Shown here one piece after another: positions 26,947 to 35,592 of a stretch of DNA of 64,000 nucleotides (its first letter is position 1; each line of letters starts with the position of its first letter). The notes beneath the pieces were generated by a model. That model saw only the letters and a list, made by a program, of their open reading frames with translations. It searched no databases and was not told where the DNA came from. The position numbers and the translations under genes were made by a program. Origin of the DNA: Megasphaera sp. Lineage in GTDB: Bacteria; Bacillota; Negativicutes; Veillonellales; Megasphaeraceae. The stretch covers positions 1 through 64,000 of the forward strand of contig JALCDF010000001.1 in NCBI GenBank assembly GCA_022641375.1, written 5' to 3'.

Positions 26947-28284
26947 ATGCTAATCCCTCATGTATCTCAGTGGAAACATTTCCTGATTTTATTCTTCCCC
27001 CTGCTCCTGACACAAATGGCCCAGGTCGGTACCAGTGTCTTCAGCAGTATATTCAGCGGCCAGGCTGGTACTGTAGATTTAGCCGGTGTCGCTGTGGCCG
27101 TCAATGTATGGTATCCTGTTTTTGCCGGTATTTGCGGTATTTTTTTCGGTATATCCCCCATTATTTCCCAGCTTCGCGGTGCCGGGAAAATAAATCGGAT
27201 TCCACTGTATATCATGCAAAGTTTGTATATTTCCATTTTTTTCTCGATTTTTATCATCGCTGCCGGCTATGTATGTATTCCTTCATTCCTGGATTTTATG
27301 GGACTGGAAGCAGCTGTTCATCATGTTGCCGCCGGATACTTCATTGCCCTGGCGTTAGGGGTATTTCCCATATTCATGCAGGCTATGTTACGATATGTCG
27401 TCGATGCCCATGGCCTGACCCATGTCTCTATGACGATTTTGTTCATCAATTTAATCCTGACGATTGCGCTGTTCCGACTGCTCATCTTCGGCGGCTGGGG
27501 AATCCCCGCTCTGGGTGGCATCGGCACGGGGTATGCCATTACCATCGCATCATGGATTTCTTTCCTGCTGTTCGCCGCCGTCCTGCAATGGAAAGAACCG
27601 TTCCGATCCTATCACATATGGTCACATATGCGTCCGTTCAGCTGGCCTCATTGCTATCAGATTCTCCGCCTCGGCATCCCTATCTTTATTGCCGTATTTT
27701 GTGAAACAAGCCTGTTCAGCATCATCGGCCTGCTCATGGCGGAGTATGGTACCTTGTATCTGGCAGCCAATCAGGCCGCTGTCAGTTACTCCACTTTGAC
27801 GTACTGCATTCCCTGGAGCATCAGTCTGACTGCCACCATCGTCATCGGTTACGAAGTCGGTGCCAAACATTATGACAAAGCACGGCAATACGCTGTACTA
27901 TGTCAAATCACCGCTCTGACGATCGCCTGCCTGACAGCGTCTCTTACTTATATTTTCCTGGATCCAATCAGTGCCGTCTTTACTTCGGATCCCGACACTT
28001 TCAACGCTATCCGCATGTTCCTGATATATGCCATGATATTTACCTTCTGTGATGCTGCCGGCACCCCTGTCCAGGGAATATTGCGGGCCTATAAAGATGT
28101 TAAGATAATTACCTACGTCGCTTTTATCACTTACTGGGTCATCAGTATCCCCATGGGCCTGGCTATCGCCCATATGAGCCATTATGGTCCGTTCGGTTAT
28201 TGGCTCAGCCTCATTATCAGTCTGGCAATCAATGCCGTCGCACTGAATATACGCCTCTGGAAATATACGGCATGGTGGAAATAA
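26947..28284 (+). CDS. MATE-family efflux transporter
   Basis: Multidrug/cation antiporter with 12 membrane helices arranged as two six-helix halves. It has the MATE pattern of PLLLTQMAQVGTSVFSSIFSG in TM1 and the FFGISPIISQLRGAG loop between TM2 and TM3. The ATG at 26947 is preferred: the earlier ATG at 26881 lies inside the rpsT terminator stem. The length is 445 aa. The substrate is unknown. A second MATE gene (45745-47082) is in the window, but the two differ clearly in sequence. Confidence 0.9.
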   Translation: MLIPHVSQWKHFLILFFPLLLTQMAQVGTSVFSSIFSGQAGTVDLAGVAVAVNVWYPVFAGICGIFFGISPIISQLRGAGKINRIPLYIMQSLYISIFFSIFIIAAGYVCIPSFLDFMGLEAAVHHVAAGYFIALALGVFPIFMQAMLRYVVDAHGLTHVSMTILFINLILTIALFRLLIFGGWGIPALGGIGTGYAITIASWISFLLFAAVLQWKEPFRSYHIWSHMRPFSWPHCYQILRLGIPIFIAVFCETSLFSIIGLLMAEYGTLYLAANQAAVSYSTLTYCIPWSISLTATIVIGYEVGAKHYDKARQYAVLCQITALTIACLTASLTYIFLDPISAVFTSDPDTFNAIRMFLIYAMIFTFCDAAGTPVQGILRAYKDVKIITYVAFITYWVISIPMGLAIAHMSHYGPFGYWLSLIISLAINAVALNIRLWKYTAWWK

Positions 28285-28330
28285 ACTCCCTATTGATGTA
28301 CTCTTTGTATTTAGGAAAGGAAATGATCTT

Positions 28331-29563
28331 ATGCCAACAGATACACAACTTACTACATACGCCCAAGTGCTGCTCACCAAGGGCATCCACATTCAACGCG
28401 GACAAATCCTCGTCGTAAATGCCCCCGTAGAAGCGTCCTCTTTCGTTACGCTTCTTACACAATCAGCGTATGCCTGTGGCGCTTCTCAGGTCATTGTAAA
28501 TTGGCGCAGTGATGATCTCGCCCGGCTGCGCTATGAACATGAATCGATTGAACAGTTCGAATCGATTCCGGATTGGCGCCGCGATTTCAGCCTGTACTAT
28601 TATCATAAAGGCGCAGCTTTCTTAAGTCTCATATCCGCCAATCCCTATTTGATGAACGGCATTGATACTAACAAGATCTTTGCATGGCAAAAAGCCCAAA
28701 ACGCTGCCTTAAAGGAATACATCGATGGCATGATGGCCTCCAAGACGTCATGGCTCGTAGCCGCCGTTCCGAGCTATGTATGGGCGTCTATCCTCTACCC
28801 AAACAAGCCGGAAGACGCTGCGTATGAAGCATTGTGGCAGCTCATTTTACACGCATCACGGGCTGACGGTGACGATGCCATGGCAGATTGGGATGCGCAT
28901 CTGGCTGAACTGGCCAAACGCCGTGACTGGATGACCAGTCACCATTTCAAGAGTCTGCACTATACAAATTCGCTGGGTACGGATTTGACGATCAGGATGC
29001 CTGAAAATCATATCTGGCAGGGCGGCGCCGAAGAAACAGCCAGTCATATCCTGTTCAATGCCAATATCCCGACGGAAGAAGTATATTCGGCTCCCCATGC
29101 CAATGGCGTCAGCGGGGTTGTTTATAATACCAAACCCCTGGTATATAACGGCAATATCATCGATGGATTTTGTCTCACCTTCCGGGATGGTAAGGTCACA
29201 GAAGCGCATGCCAAAACAGGGGAAGAGGTCCTGCGCAAACTCATCCAAATCGATGATGGCGCGTGCTCACTGGGTGAAGTCGCCCTGATTCCCTATCATT
29301 CCCCTATTTCCGTATCCAATATCCTGTATTATGAAACACTCTTCGACGAAAATGCTTCCTGCCATCTGGCATTAGGCGCTGCGTATCCGACCTGTCTGGC
29401 TGGCGGTGCCGATATGAACGAAAAAGAACTTAAAACAGCAGGCATTAACAATTCCATGATTCACGTTGACTTTATGGTGGGATCTAACGATTTATGCATT
29501 ACGGGCACCACGTTTGATGGGGCTGCTGTACCTGTATTCGTAAACGGTGACTGGGCAGAATAA
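28331..29563 (+). CDS. M29-family aminopeptidase (AmpS/AmpT-like)
   Basis: Metallo-aminopeptidase with a two-metal site, acting on cytosolic peptides. Family features are the N-terminal VLLTKGIHIQRGQILVVNAP, SLGTDLTIRMP, the central GAEETASHILFNANIPTEEVYSAP and the end ILYYETLFDENASCHLALGAAYP and NNSMIHVDFMVGS. The Glu, Tyr, His and Asp metal ligands fall in the C-terminal half. The length of 410 aa is typical. It follows the MATE gene by 46 bp, with AAAGGAAA before the ATG and a strong terminator behind. Confidence 0.93.
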   Translation: MPTDTQLTTYAQVLLTKGIHIQRGQILVVNAPVEASSFVTLLTQSAYACGASQVIVNWRSDDLARLRYEHESIEQFESIPDWRRDFSLYYYHKGAAFLSLISANPYLMNGIDTNKIFAWQKAQNAALKEYIDGMMASKTSWLVAAVPSYVWASILYPNKPEDAAYEALWQLILHASRADGDDAMADWDAHLAELAKRRDWMTSHHFKSLHYTNSLGTDLTIRMPENHIWQGGAEETASHILFNANIPTEEVYSAPHANGVSGVVYNTKPLVYNGNIIDGFCLTFRDGKVTEAHAKTGEEVLRKLIQIDDGACSLGEVALIPYHSPISVSNILYYETLFDENASCHLALGAAYPTCLAGGADMNEKELKTAGINNSMIHVDFMVGSNDLCITGTTFDGAAVPVFVNGDWAE

Positions 29564-29615
29564 TTTTTGATGTTCGCCTATTCCATCCGTAGGCTGTCGC
29601 TTTGCCTTCCACCTA

Positions 29616-29663
29616 AAAAAGGGTGATTGTGTTGAACATATCAACACAATCACCCTTTTTATA
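29616..29663. terminator. bidirectional terminator (aminopeptidase / tatA)
   Basis: A perfect 20-bp stem (29616-29635 with 29641-29660) with a 5-nt loop and A and T flanks. Confidence 0.9.
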
Positions 29664-29685
29664 TACCGTAAATGATGCAGCCGCT

Positions 29686-29958
29686 TTACGGATTATCCTT
29701 TTTCGGTGTGACAGCTGTCGAATCTTTCACACTGTCTTTTACCTGCTGTATCGCCTCTGTACCTTCTTTTACCGTATCCTTTACTTCTGTTGCCGTATCT
29801 TTTACATCTTTTACTGCATCATCATTTTTATTCATTTCTTCACGGAATTCCCGCAAGCTGGTTCCTACGGCCCTGCCAAGACCGGAAACCTTTTTGCCGC
29901 CAAATAAAACCAGTACTATGATCAAGATGAGGATTAATTCCTGAGCGCCTAAATGCAT
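29686..29958 (-). CDS. tatA: Sec-independent translocase TatA/TatE-type protein
   Basis: Pore-forming subunit of the twin-arginine export system. One N-terminal membrane helix (ELILILIIVLVLFGGKKV) leads to the amphipathic helix GLGRAVGTSLREFREE, with the FG hinge between them. The tail is a charged, repetitive Asp/Lys/Val-rich helix of about 50 residues. Three ATGs occur in a row; the third (29958) is best spaced from GAAGGA. No tatC is visible in the window. Confidence 0.92.
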   Translation of the reverse strand: MHLGAQELILILIIVLVLFGGKKVSGLGRAVGTSLREFREEMNKNDDAVKDVKDTATEVKDTVKEGTEAIQQVKDSVKDSTAVTPKKDNP

Positions 29959-30012
29959 CATCATTCCTTCTTTCTATTTCAGATATAGTGTGATTCCTCT
30001 GCCCTTCACGAA

Positions 30013-30048
30013 AATAAAGGCGGCCTCCTGTAAGGCCACCTTTATTGT
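30013..30048 (-). terminator. terminator downstream of etfA
   Basis: AATAAAGG-GGCC faces GGCC-CCTTTATT (30013-30025 with 30034-30046) with one mismatch, 50 bp after the etfA stop. Confidence 0.75.
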
Positions 30049-30097
30049 AACAGTCACAGCTCATATTGTCTAATGCTTACGATATACGGTCTGATAT

Positions 30098-31099
30098 CTA
30101 TTTTTTGTATTTCTTGATTTCCTTTTCCAGTACCGGCATTGCTTCAAAGAGATCTCCGACAATACCATAATGAGCGAATTTAAAGATAGGCGCATCTGGA
30201 TCTTTATTGACCGCTATAATGATTTCCGCATCCTGGATTCCCAATTTATGCTGAATCGCACCGGAAATGCCCAGCGCAATATAAATCTTAGGCGCTACTT
30301 TTTTGCCGGTAATGCCTACCTGGATATCATGACTGGCCCAACCGTTATCCACAATCGGTTTGGATACACCAAAAGCAGCACCGATTGATTCAGCAAAGGC
30401 TTTCACTTTTGCCAATCCTTCTTCATCACCGACACCCCGGCCGCCACTTACGATAATTTCTGCCGTATCCAGATCTACCGCTGCTTGTTCTGGAGGAATC
30501 AGTTTAAAATCAACAACTTTTTGTACCGCTGCCGCACCGCCAAGATCCATGGGTTCATGAATGACATTGCCCTTGCGGCTGCCGTCAAATGCATTGCCCC
30601 GGAAAATTTTATCGCTGATGGTCGCCAGCTGCGGCCGCGTCGTCGTCTGGATCTTGACAAAAAGTTTTCCTGTATATGCCGGACGAATCCATGTCAGCGT
30701 ATCATCGCTGCCTTCATAACGGACATCAATACAATCGGCAACAAGGCCTACGCGGAGAGCTGCTGATAAGCGGCCGCCCAAATCACGGCCATTGCAGGAA
30801 CCACCAATCAATATCACGGATGGTTCGTATTTTTTAGTCAGGATTTCGACTGCCTTCGTATATAATGCTGCATCAAATTCGGCCAACGCGGGATTATCAA
30901 CGACAATGACGTCATCCGCACCATAACCGATGGCTTTTTCTTCGGCAGGCCCCGCCCCGTCACCAATCAATACTGCAACCAGATTGGTTTGATGAGCATC
31001 AGCTAATTCACGGCCTTTACCAAGCAATTCGATACTGAGAGGGGCTATTTCCCCTTTTACAACTTCTATATATATCCATATATTTTGTTTCAATTCCAT
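30098..31099 (-). CDS. etfA: electron transfer flavoprotein subunit alpha
   Basis: FAD-binding subunit of Etf. The C-terminal FAD domain carries SGGRGVGDEEGLAKVKAFAESIGAAFG, then IQVGITGKKVAPKIYIALGISGAIQH and IIAVNKDPDAPIFKFAHYGIVGDL, the Etf-alpha signature. The N-terminal domain pairs with EtfB. The ATG at 31099 follows AAGGAGG; a longer frame to 31147 overlaps etfB and lacks a binding site. The length is 333 aa. In Negativicutes Etf accepts or donates electrons for butyryl-CoA dehydrogenase and lactate dehydrogenase. Confidence 0.95.
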   Translation of the reverse strand: MELKQNIWIYIEVVKGEIAPLSIELLGKGRELADAHQTNLVAVLIGDGAGPAEEKAIGYGADDVIVVDNPALAEFDAALYTKAVEILTKKYEPSVILIGGSCNGRDLGGRLSAALRVGLVADCIDVRYEGSDDTLTWIRPAYTGKLFVKIQTTTRPQLATISDKIFRGNAFDGSRKGNVIHEPMDLGGAAAVQKVVDFKLIPPEQAAVDLDTAEIIVSGGRGVGDEEGLAKVKAFAESIGAAFGVSKPIVDNGWASHDIQVGITGKKVAPKIYIALGISGAIQHKLGIQDAEIIIAVNKDPDAPIFKFAHYGIVGDLFEAMPVLEKEIKKYKK

Positions 31100-31112
31100 A
31101 GTACGCCCCTCC

Positions 31113-31901
31113 TTATAACAACTGCTTGGAAGCCAAAGTTTCAACAAGTTTTGTTGCTGCCTGTTCCACTGTATCGCCGCTGATCATCGTGCCGATAGGA
31201 TGTGATTCCGGGGCAAACAGTTCTGTAACTTTTGTAGCCGAACCATTTTTGCCGGCCTGATCCGGGTCAAGGCCCAGGTCTTCAAGTCGCAGTACTTGAA
31301 ATACCGCTTTTTTCGCACTCATCTTACCGCGGATCTTAGGATTACGAGGTGTATTCATGGTTTCCATGACGGAAACGACTGCCGGCAGAGGTGCTTCTAC
31401 CGTTTCCAGCCCATCATGATTCTTACGGGTAATACGTGCCGTCTGACCATCGATTTCAAAGGATTCCGCATAGGACAACAGTGACATCCCCAGGTTTTGG
31501 GCAAGAGCCGGCGGGATCTGTCCCGTATCACCATCAGTAGAGCGTTTGCCTGTAAACACCAGGTCGGCACCGCCAATGGATTCAATGGCTTTGGCTAAAA
31601 TAGTCCCCGTCGCCAATGTATCGGAACCGGCCATGCGTTCATCCGAAATGAGTACGCCCTGGTTAATGCCGAGTGCGATACCTTCACGCATGATTTCTCC
31701 GGCCAAAGCTGTCCCCATGGTCATAATAGTAATATTGGCATCACCGACAGCATCTTTTACTGCCACAGCTGCTTCAATGGCATGCATGTCCACCGGATTC
31801 ATCATCGACGGTGCCCCGACACGAACAAGATTATTGTCTTTGACATCAATTTTAATATCTGAAATAGCAGGAACTTGTTTAACTAACACTACGATATTCA
31901 T
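31113..31901 (-). CDS. etfB: electron transfer flavoprotein subunit beta
   Basis: AMP- or second-FAD-binding partner of EtfA. The start MNIVVLVKQVPA, the VFTGKRSTDGDTGQIPPALAQ motif and the LPAVVSVMETMNTPR signature are clear. The ATG at 31901 is preferred over the TTG at 31907 because it lies seven bases after GGAGG. The length is 262 aa. It is the first gene of an etfBA operon with a consensus promoter. Confidence 0.95.
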   Translation of the reverse strand: MNIVVLVKQVPAISDIKIDVKDNNLVRVGAPSMMNPVDMHAIEAAVAVKDAVGDANITIMTMGTALAGEIMREGIALGINQGVLISDERMAGSDTLATGTILAKAIESIGGADLVFTGKRSTDGDTGQIPPALAQNLGMSLLSYAESFEIDGQTARITRKNHDGLETVEAPLPAVVSVMETMNTPRNPKIRGKMSAKKAVFQVLRLEDLGLDPDQAGKNGSATKVTELFAPESHPIGTMISGDTVEQAATKLVETLASKQLL

Positions 31902-31951
31902 ATACAAACCTCCTTCACGCTCACGGTATATTTGTCTTACCTCATGTATTT

Positions 31952-31980
31952 ATTATATAGCATCTTTAAGCATTTATCAA
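31952..31980 (-). promoter_or_regulatory. etfBA promoter
   Basis: Minus-strand TTGATA (31980-31975) and TATAAT (31957-31952) are 17 bp apart. Confidence 0.75.
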
Positions 31981-32031
31981 CTAATAATTGATATTAATTA
32001 TATATAAATTTATTTTTCCTTCAGTATATCC

Positions 32032-32073
32032 AAAAGGAGAGCCATCACATCTGCGTGTCTGCTCTCCTTTTAT
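32032..32073 (-). terminator. feo operon terminator
   Basis: A perfect 11-bp stem (32032-32042 with 32061-32071) with an 18-nt loop follows the last feo gene. Confidence 0.8.
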
Positions 32074-32083
32074 TATCATATAG

Positions 32084-32293
32084 TTAATTCGTATGGATTT
32101 TCTTTTGAGGCGCTGTCGATGCATCACTTTTTTTCTGTTTAAATAGTTGACTACACGACGTGCAGCCTGAACAACATCCTCCCTTGCCGCTACAACATCC
32201 GGTAGTCCCTTTGAACAAACCGCGGACATGACGAACGACATAGACCACGGCGATGATGACGACGATACCTACGATACCTAATGCCGGGCTCAT
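32084..32293 (-). CDS. FeoB-associated Cys-rich membrane protein
   Basis: A 69-aa protein with one N-terminal membrane helix (IVGIVVIIAVVYVVRHV) and a cytosolic Cys cluster, GCCSGKGGCCSGCTSC, carrying seven cysteines. Such proteins often follow feoB in Firmicutes and are thought to help ferrous iron uptake, perhaps by binding iron or an Fe-S cluster at the FeoB exit, as FeoC does elsewhere. The ATG at 32293 is chosen because GAGGAGG lies eight bases upstream. It is the last gene of the feo operon. Confidence 0.85.
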   Translation of the reverse strand: MSPALGIVGIVVIIAVVYVVRHVRGLFKGTTGCCSGKGGCCSGCTSCSQLFKQKKSDASTAPQKKIHTN

Positions 32294-32364
32294 CTTACAT
32301 CCCTCCTCTTTCATACGATGCTGCCGGCAGATTCTTCATCTGCCGGATTTTATTCATATATATA

Positions 32365-34752
32365 TTATGCACCCAATCCAGCCACAAGAGCAAGGTGATA
32401 TGTAACAAATGCCAACGCATAGGACAATACCAGACATAACCCATTAGAGGCAAGTACATATTTCCATGAACCGGTTTCACGCTTGATGACGGCCATGGCG
32501 GCTACGCAAGGCATATACAGCAGGCAGAATACCATCAGCGATAAGGCTACGGCCTGATTGAAGTCCGGATCATTTGCCAGGAAAGTTACCAGACTTGCTT
32601 CATGCGTATCATCAGCAGCCACACTGTAAATGGTCGCCAGCGTAGAAACCATGACTTCTTTCGCAGCCGTGCAGGCAATCAGCCCCACGCCGATTTTCCA
32701 GTCGAATCCCAACGGCGCAATAATCGGTTCCACGACATGGCCGAGACGGGCCGCATAGGATTGGCTCAACTTTTCGGATTTTTGTTGTAAGGTCAACGTA
32801 TCGGCCTGATCATCCGCTGCGGTCTTGATATCAAAGAGCGGCAATGCCTGCGCATATACAACCGGATTCTCAGTCTGTAAATCGGCGAACGCAACGGGGT
32901 ATTGCGGTTTTTCTTCAATGGCTTTCGCATCGGCAACACTATCAGCTTCCTGTTCTTCATCATCGGCCGCTTCTTTTTCCGCAGCCGCAGCCGCTACCAT
33001 AGACGTGAACATATCATTCAAAGCAGTATTATCTTCTATGTCAGAAATTCCATACGACTGCAGGATTGCTGTTGTCTGCGCATCAGCTTCTACCGTAACC
33101 TGATCTTTAGCAGCATCAAAATCCTGCGAATACTGTACATCCATCGGATAGGCTGTGAGGAACCAGACGATGATAGACGCGCCGAGGATAAATGTACCGG
33201 CTTTTTTCAGATACAGTACGGTACGTTCCCACATATGCATCAATACGCCTTTGACCGTCGGAATATGATATGGCGGCATTTCCATGACAAAGGGTTCAAT
33301 AGCGCCCTTGAATTTTGTTTTACGCAGGGTAACCGCTACGGCAACAGCGATAATAATACCCAGCATATACACGCCGAACAACACGGTCCCGCCATATCCC
33401 GTTGCGCCGAAGAATGCAGCAATCAGCATGGTATACACGGGAAGCCGGGCACCGCAGCTCATGAACGGGCAGGCCATTATCGTGACCAGTCGATCTTTTT
33501 CGTTATCCAGCGTACGCGCGGCCATGATGCCCGGAACGTTGCAGCCAAAGCCCAGAATCATGGGAATGAAAGACTTCCCGTGGAGCCCCATCGCCCTCAT
33601 GATGCGGTCGATGAGGAACGCTGCCCGGGCCATGTATCCCGTATCTTCCAATAAACTGATGAAGAAATACAACAAAACGATTAACGGCACGAAGCTCAAA
33701 ACCGATCCAACGCCGCCGATAACACCATCGACAACCAGCGAGTTCAGCTGTTCGTCTTCAATGACACCGCCCAGATAATCACCGAGCATACCAAATCCCG
33801 TATCGAGCCAATCCTGCGGATAGGCACCTATATTAATAACAACAGTAAACATCAGCCACATCAGGGCCAAAAAAATAGGGATCCCGAGAATGCGATGGGT
33901 AAGTACACGGTCGATCCGATCGGATACAGTATCGCTGGAACCTGCATTGACGACAGCGGCATTAAACGCTTTGACCGCGAATTGATGACGGCACCGGGCA
34001 AAATAGAAATCCAAATCGATTTCATTCCGTAATGTATCCCGTAATGTTGCGGTTAAAGCCAATATGTTCTTTGTCCCTTCCATGGCCTTCACCTTTGCAA
34101 CAGCATCGACATCATTTTCCAACAGTTTGACTGCCAGCCAGCGTGCCGGGTATTTGATGATCCCGTCTTTTTCCATCGCATCGGTCAGGGTCCGGATAGC
34201 TGGCTCCGCTTCTGCGCCATAATCCACCATCGGATTGACGAGCTGACTCAGCTTTTCAGTGCCGGTTATCGCTTTGAGCAATTCCTGCGTACCGATATTT
34301 TTGCTGCCTATCAGGGGAATGACGACAGCCCCGAGTTGTTCGCCTAATTTTTGAGTATCGATTTTGATGCCCATACGTCCGGCAATATCCATCATGTTCA
34401 GGCCGATGACCATGGGCCGTCCCAGTTCCACAAGCTGTGCTGCCAAATATAAATTGCGTTCCAAGTTGGAGCCGTCAAGAACATTTACGATAATATCAGG
34501 TTTTTCATTAATAATGACGTTCCTGGCGACGACTTCATCCAGCGAACGGGCCGTCAGGCTGTATGTTCCCGGCAAGTCGACAAAGAGCAAATCCTTGCCT
34601 TCAAATACACAATGACCTTCTTTTTTTTCGACGGTAACGCCGGGATAGTTGCCTACATGTTGTTTAGCTCCCGTAATGTTATTGAATATCGTCGTCTTGC
34701 CGCAATTCGGATTGCCGGCAAATGCGATCTTAATAGTAGCCGTTTCTTCCAT
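32365..34752 (-). CDS. feoB: ferrous iron transporter B
   Basis: GTP-driven Fe(II) importer of the inner membrane. The N-terminal G domain has GNPNCGKTTIFN (G1), VDLPGTYSL (G3) and NMMD (G4). The membrane part contains the two gate regions with FIPMILGFGCNVPGIMAARTLDNEKDRLV and FMSCGARLPVY, which hold conserved cysteines. An acidic, Ala-rich insertion of about 110 residues lies between the late helices (residues 550-660). The length is 795 aa. It follows feoA by one base. Confidence 0.97.
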   Translation of the reverse strand: MEETATIKIAFAGNPNCGKTTIFNNITGAKQHVGNYPGVTVEKKEGHCVFEGKDLLFVDLPGTYSLTARSLDEVVARNVIINEKPDIIVNVLDGSNLERNLYLAAQLVELGRPMVIGLNMMDIAGRMGIKIDTQKLGEQLGAVVIPLIGSKNIGTQELLKAITGTEKLSQLVNPMVDYGAEAEPAIRTLTDAMEKDGIIKYPARWLAVKLLENDVDAVAKVKAMEGTKNILALTATLRDTLRNEIDLDFYFARCRHQFAVKAFNAAVVNAGSSDTVSDRIDRVLTHRILGIPIFLALMWLMFTVVINIGAYPQDWLDTGFGMLGDYLGGVIEDEQLNSLVVDGVIGGVGSVLSFVPLIVLLYFFISLLEDTGYMARAAFLIDRIMRAMGLHGKSFIPMILGFGCNVPGIMAARTLDNEKDRLVTIMACPFMSCGARLPVYTMLIAAFFGATGYGGTVLFGVYMLGIIIAVAVAVTLRKTKFKGAIEPFVMEMPPYHIPTVKGVLMHMWERTVLYLKKAGTFILGASIIVWFLTAYPMDVQYSQDFDAAKDQVTVEADAQTTAILQSYGISDIEDNTALNDMFTSMVAAAAAEKEAADDEEQEADSVADAKAIEEKPQYPVAFADLQTENPVVYAQALPLFDIKTAADDQADTLTLQQKSEKLSQSYAARLGHVVEPIIAPLGFDWKIGVGLIACTAAKEVMVSTLATIYSVAADDTHEASLVTFLANDPDFNQAVALSLMVFCLLYMPCVAAMAVIKRETGSWKYVLASNGLCLVLSYALAFVTYHLALVAGLGA

Positions 34753-34753
34753 C

Positions 34754-34999
34754 CTACCGTTGACCTCCTTCTACAACTACGCTGATCATAGCTGCTTCGT
34801 TCTTTCGCAATGCCAGGGCACACCCTTTGACCTTGACTTCAATGGGATCCCCTAACGGTGCTTTCTTGAATACCCGGATATGGGAACCTTCGACGACCCC
34901 CATATCGACTAACCGATGCTGGATATTGCCATGTCCTTCTAAAGAATCGACGATACCTTTTTCACCGACTTTCATATCTGCCAGTTTTTTAATACTCAT
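34754..34999 (-). CDS. feoA: ferrous iron transport protein A
   Basis: An 81-aa SH3-like protein that supports FeoB. The pattern HRLVDMGVVEGSHIRVFKKAPLGDPIEVKVKGCALALR is typical of FeoA. It overlaps the upstream gene by four bases (ATGA) and precedes feoB, so translation is coupled along the operon. Confidence 0.94.
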   Translation of the reverse strand: MSIKKLADMKVGEKGIVDSLEGHGNIQHRLVDMGVVEGSHIRVFKKAPLGDPIEVKVKGCALALRKNEAAMISVVVEGGQR

Positions 35000-35340
35000 C
35001 TTTCTGCCTCCCCTTTATCACCGCACGATTTCATGCCGTCATTACCCGCTACATCCTTTCGGACTGCGCGGGGCTCCAAGATACCCTTCAGCGCATTAGA
35101 GCTGCTGGTATGCGAACGTACGATTTCCACGTTTTTACGCTGGGCTTCTTTCACCGCACAATGGACCATGCTATGGCTCACCGTGCTGGTGAACAGCACC
35201 AACAAATCCGGTGAACCGATCTTGGATTTAAAATCGCCGGGAACCTGTGTAAATATTTTTACTTTATACGAATACTTCTTACAAATATTCTTATACCGGC
35301 AAACCATACAATCGTTTCCTCCTACAATGACAACACTCAT
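34996..35340 (-). CDS. DUF2325-family protein, first gene of the feo operon
   Basis: A 114-aa protein resembling the DUF2325 family. It begins SVVIVGGND and has an N-terminal CMVCRYKNIC cysteine motif, a central DLLVLFTSTVSHSMVHCAVKEAQRKN that resembles a Rossmann-type strand-helix unit, and a Ser-rich HTSSSNALKGIL segment. The C-terminus is charged and holds a further Cys. The role is unknown; the place at the head of feo suggests a link to iron. The ATG at 35340 fits the AAAGG spacing better than the ATG six bases upstream. Confidence 0.75.
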   Translation of the reverse strand: MSVVIVGGNDCMVCRYKNICKKYSYKVKIFTQVPGDFKSKIGSPDLLVLFTSTVSHSMVHCAVKEAQRKNVEIVRSHTSSSNALKGILEPRAVRKDVAGNDGMKSCGDKGEAER

Positions 35341-35386
35341 TTGCATCGCCTTTCTTTCTGCTCCGTAACTACTGCTTTTTATTTGT

Positions 35387-35401
35387 TGAAACTGAGTTTC
35401 A
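35387..35401. promoter_or_regulatory. Fur-family 7-1-7 operator before feo
   Basis: TGAAACT-G-AGTTTCA is a perfect 7-1-7 dyad, the layout recognised by Fur, PerR and Zur proteins in Firmicutes. It lies at the predicted start region of the feo transcript. Confidence 0.6.
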
Positions 35402-35413
35402 TTTACATTTGAT

Positions 35414-35442
35414 ATTATATCGGAAAGGTTCCATTATGTCAA
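35414..35442 (-). promoter_or_regulatory. feo operon promoter
   Basis: Full-consensus TTGACA (35442-35437) and TATAAT (35419-35414) on the minus strand, 17 bp apart. Confidence 0.85.
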
Positions 35443-35476
35443 TAAATAATATTGATTTTCATTAATATTATTTATT
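35441..35476. repeat. AT-rich inverted repeat upstream of feo
   Basis: Perfect 13-bp arms AATAAATAATATT and AATATTATTTATT are separated by 10 bp. The repeat abuts the -35 box of the feo promoter and could be an upstream regulatory site. Confidence 0.55.
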
Positions 35477-35592
35477 GTGCCGTTTATGACAAACAAATAC
35501 AAAAGACCGATTATCCATATATATCTTGATTTTTCCTGAGGTTTTTGTTATAACAGTCACATAGCACAGATTTACTAAAAGGACGGGATATC

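Noticed and set aside
32902..33654. 250-codon frame opposite feoB
   Set aside because: It is antisense to conserved feoB membrane sequence and lacks start signals.
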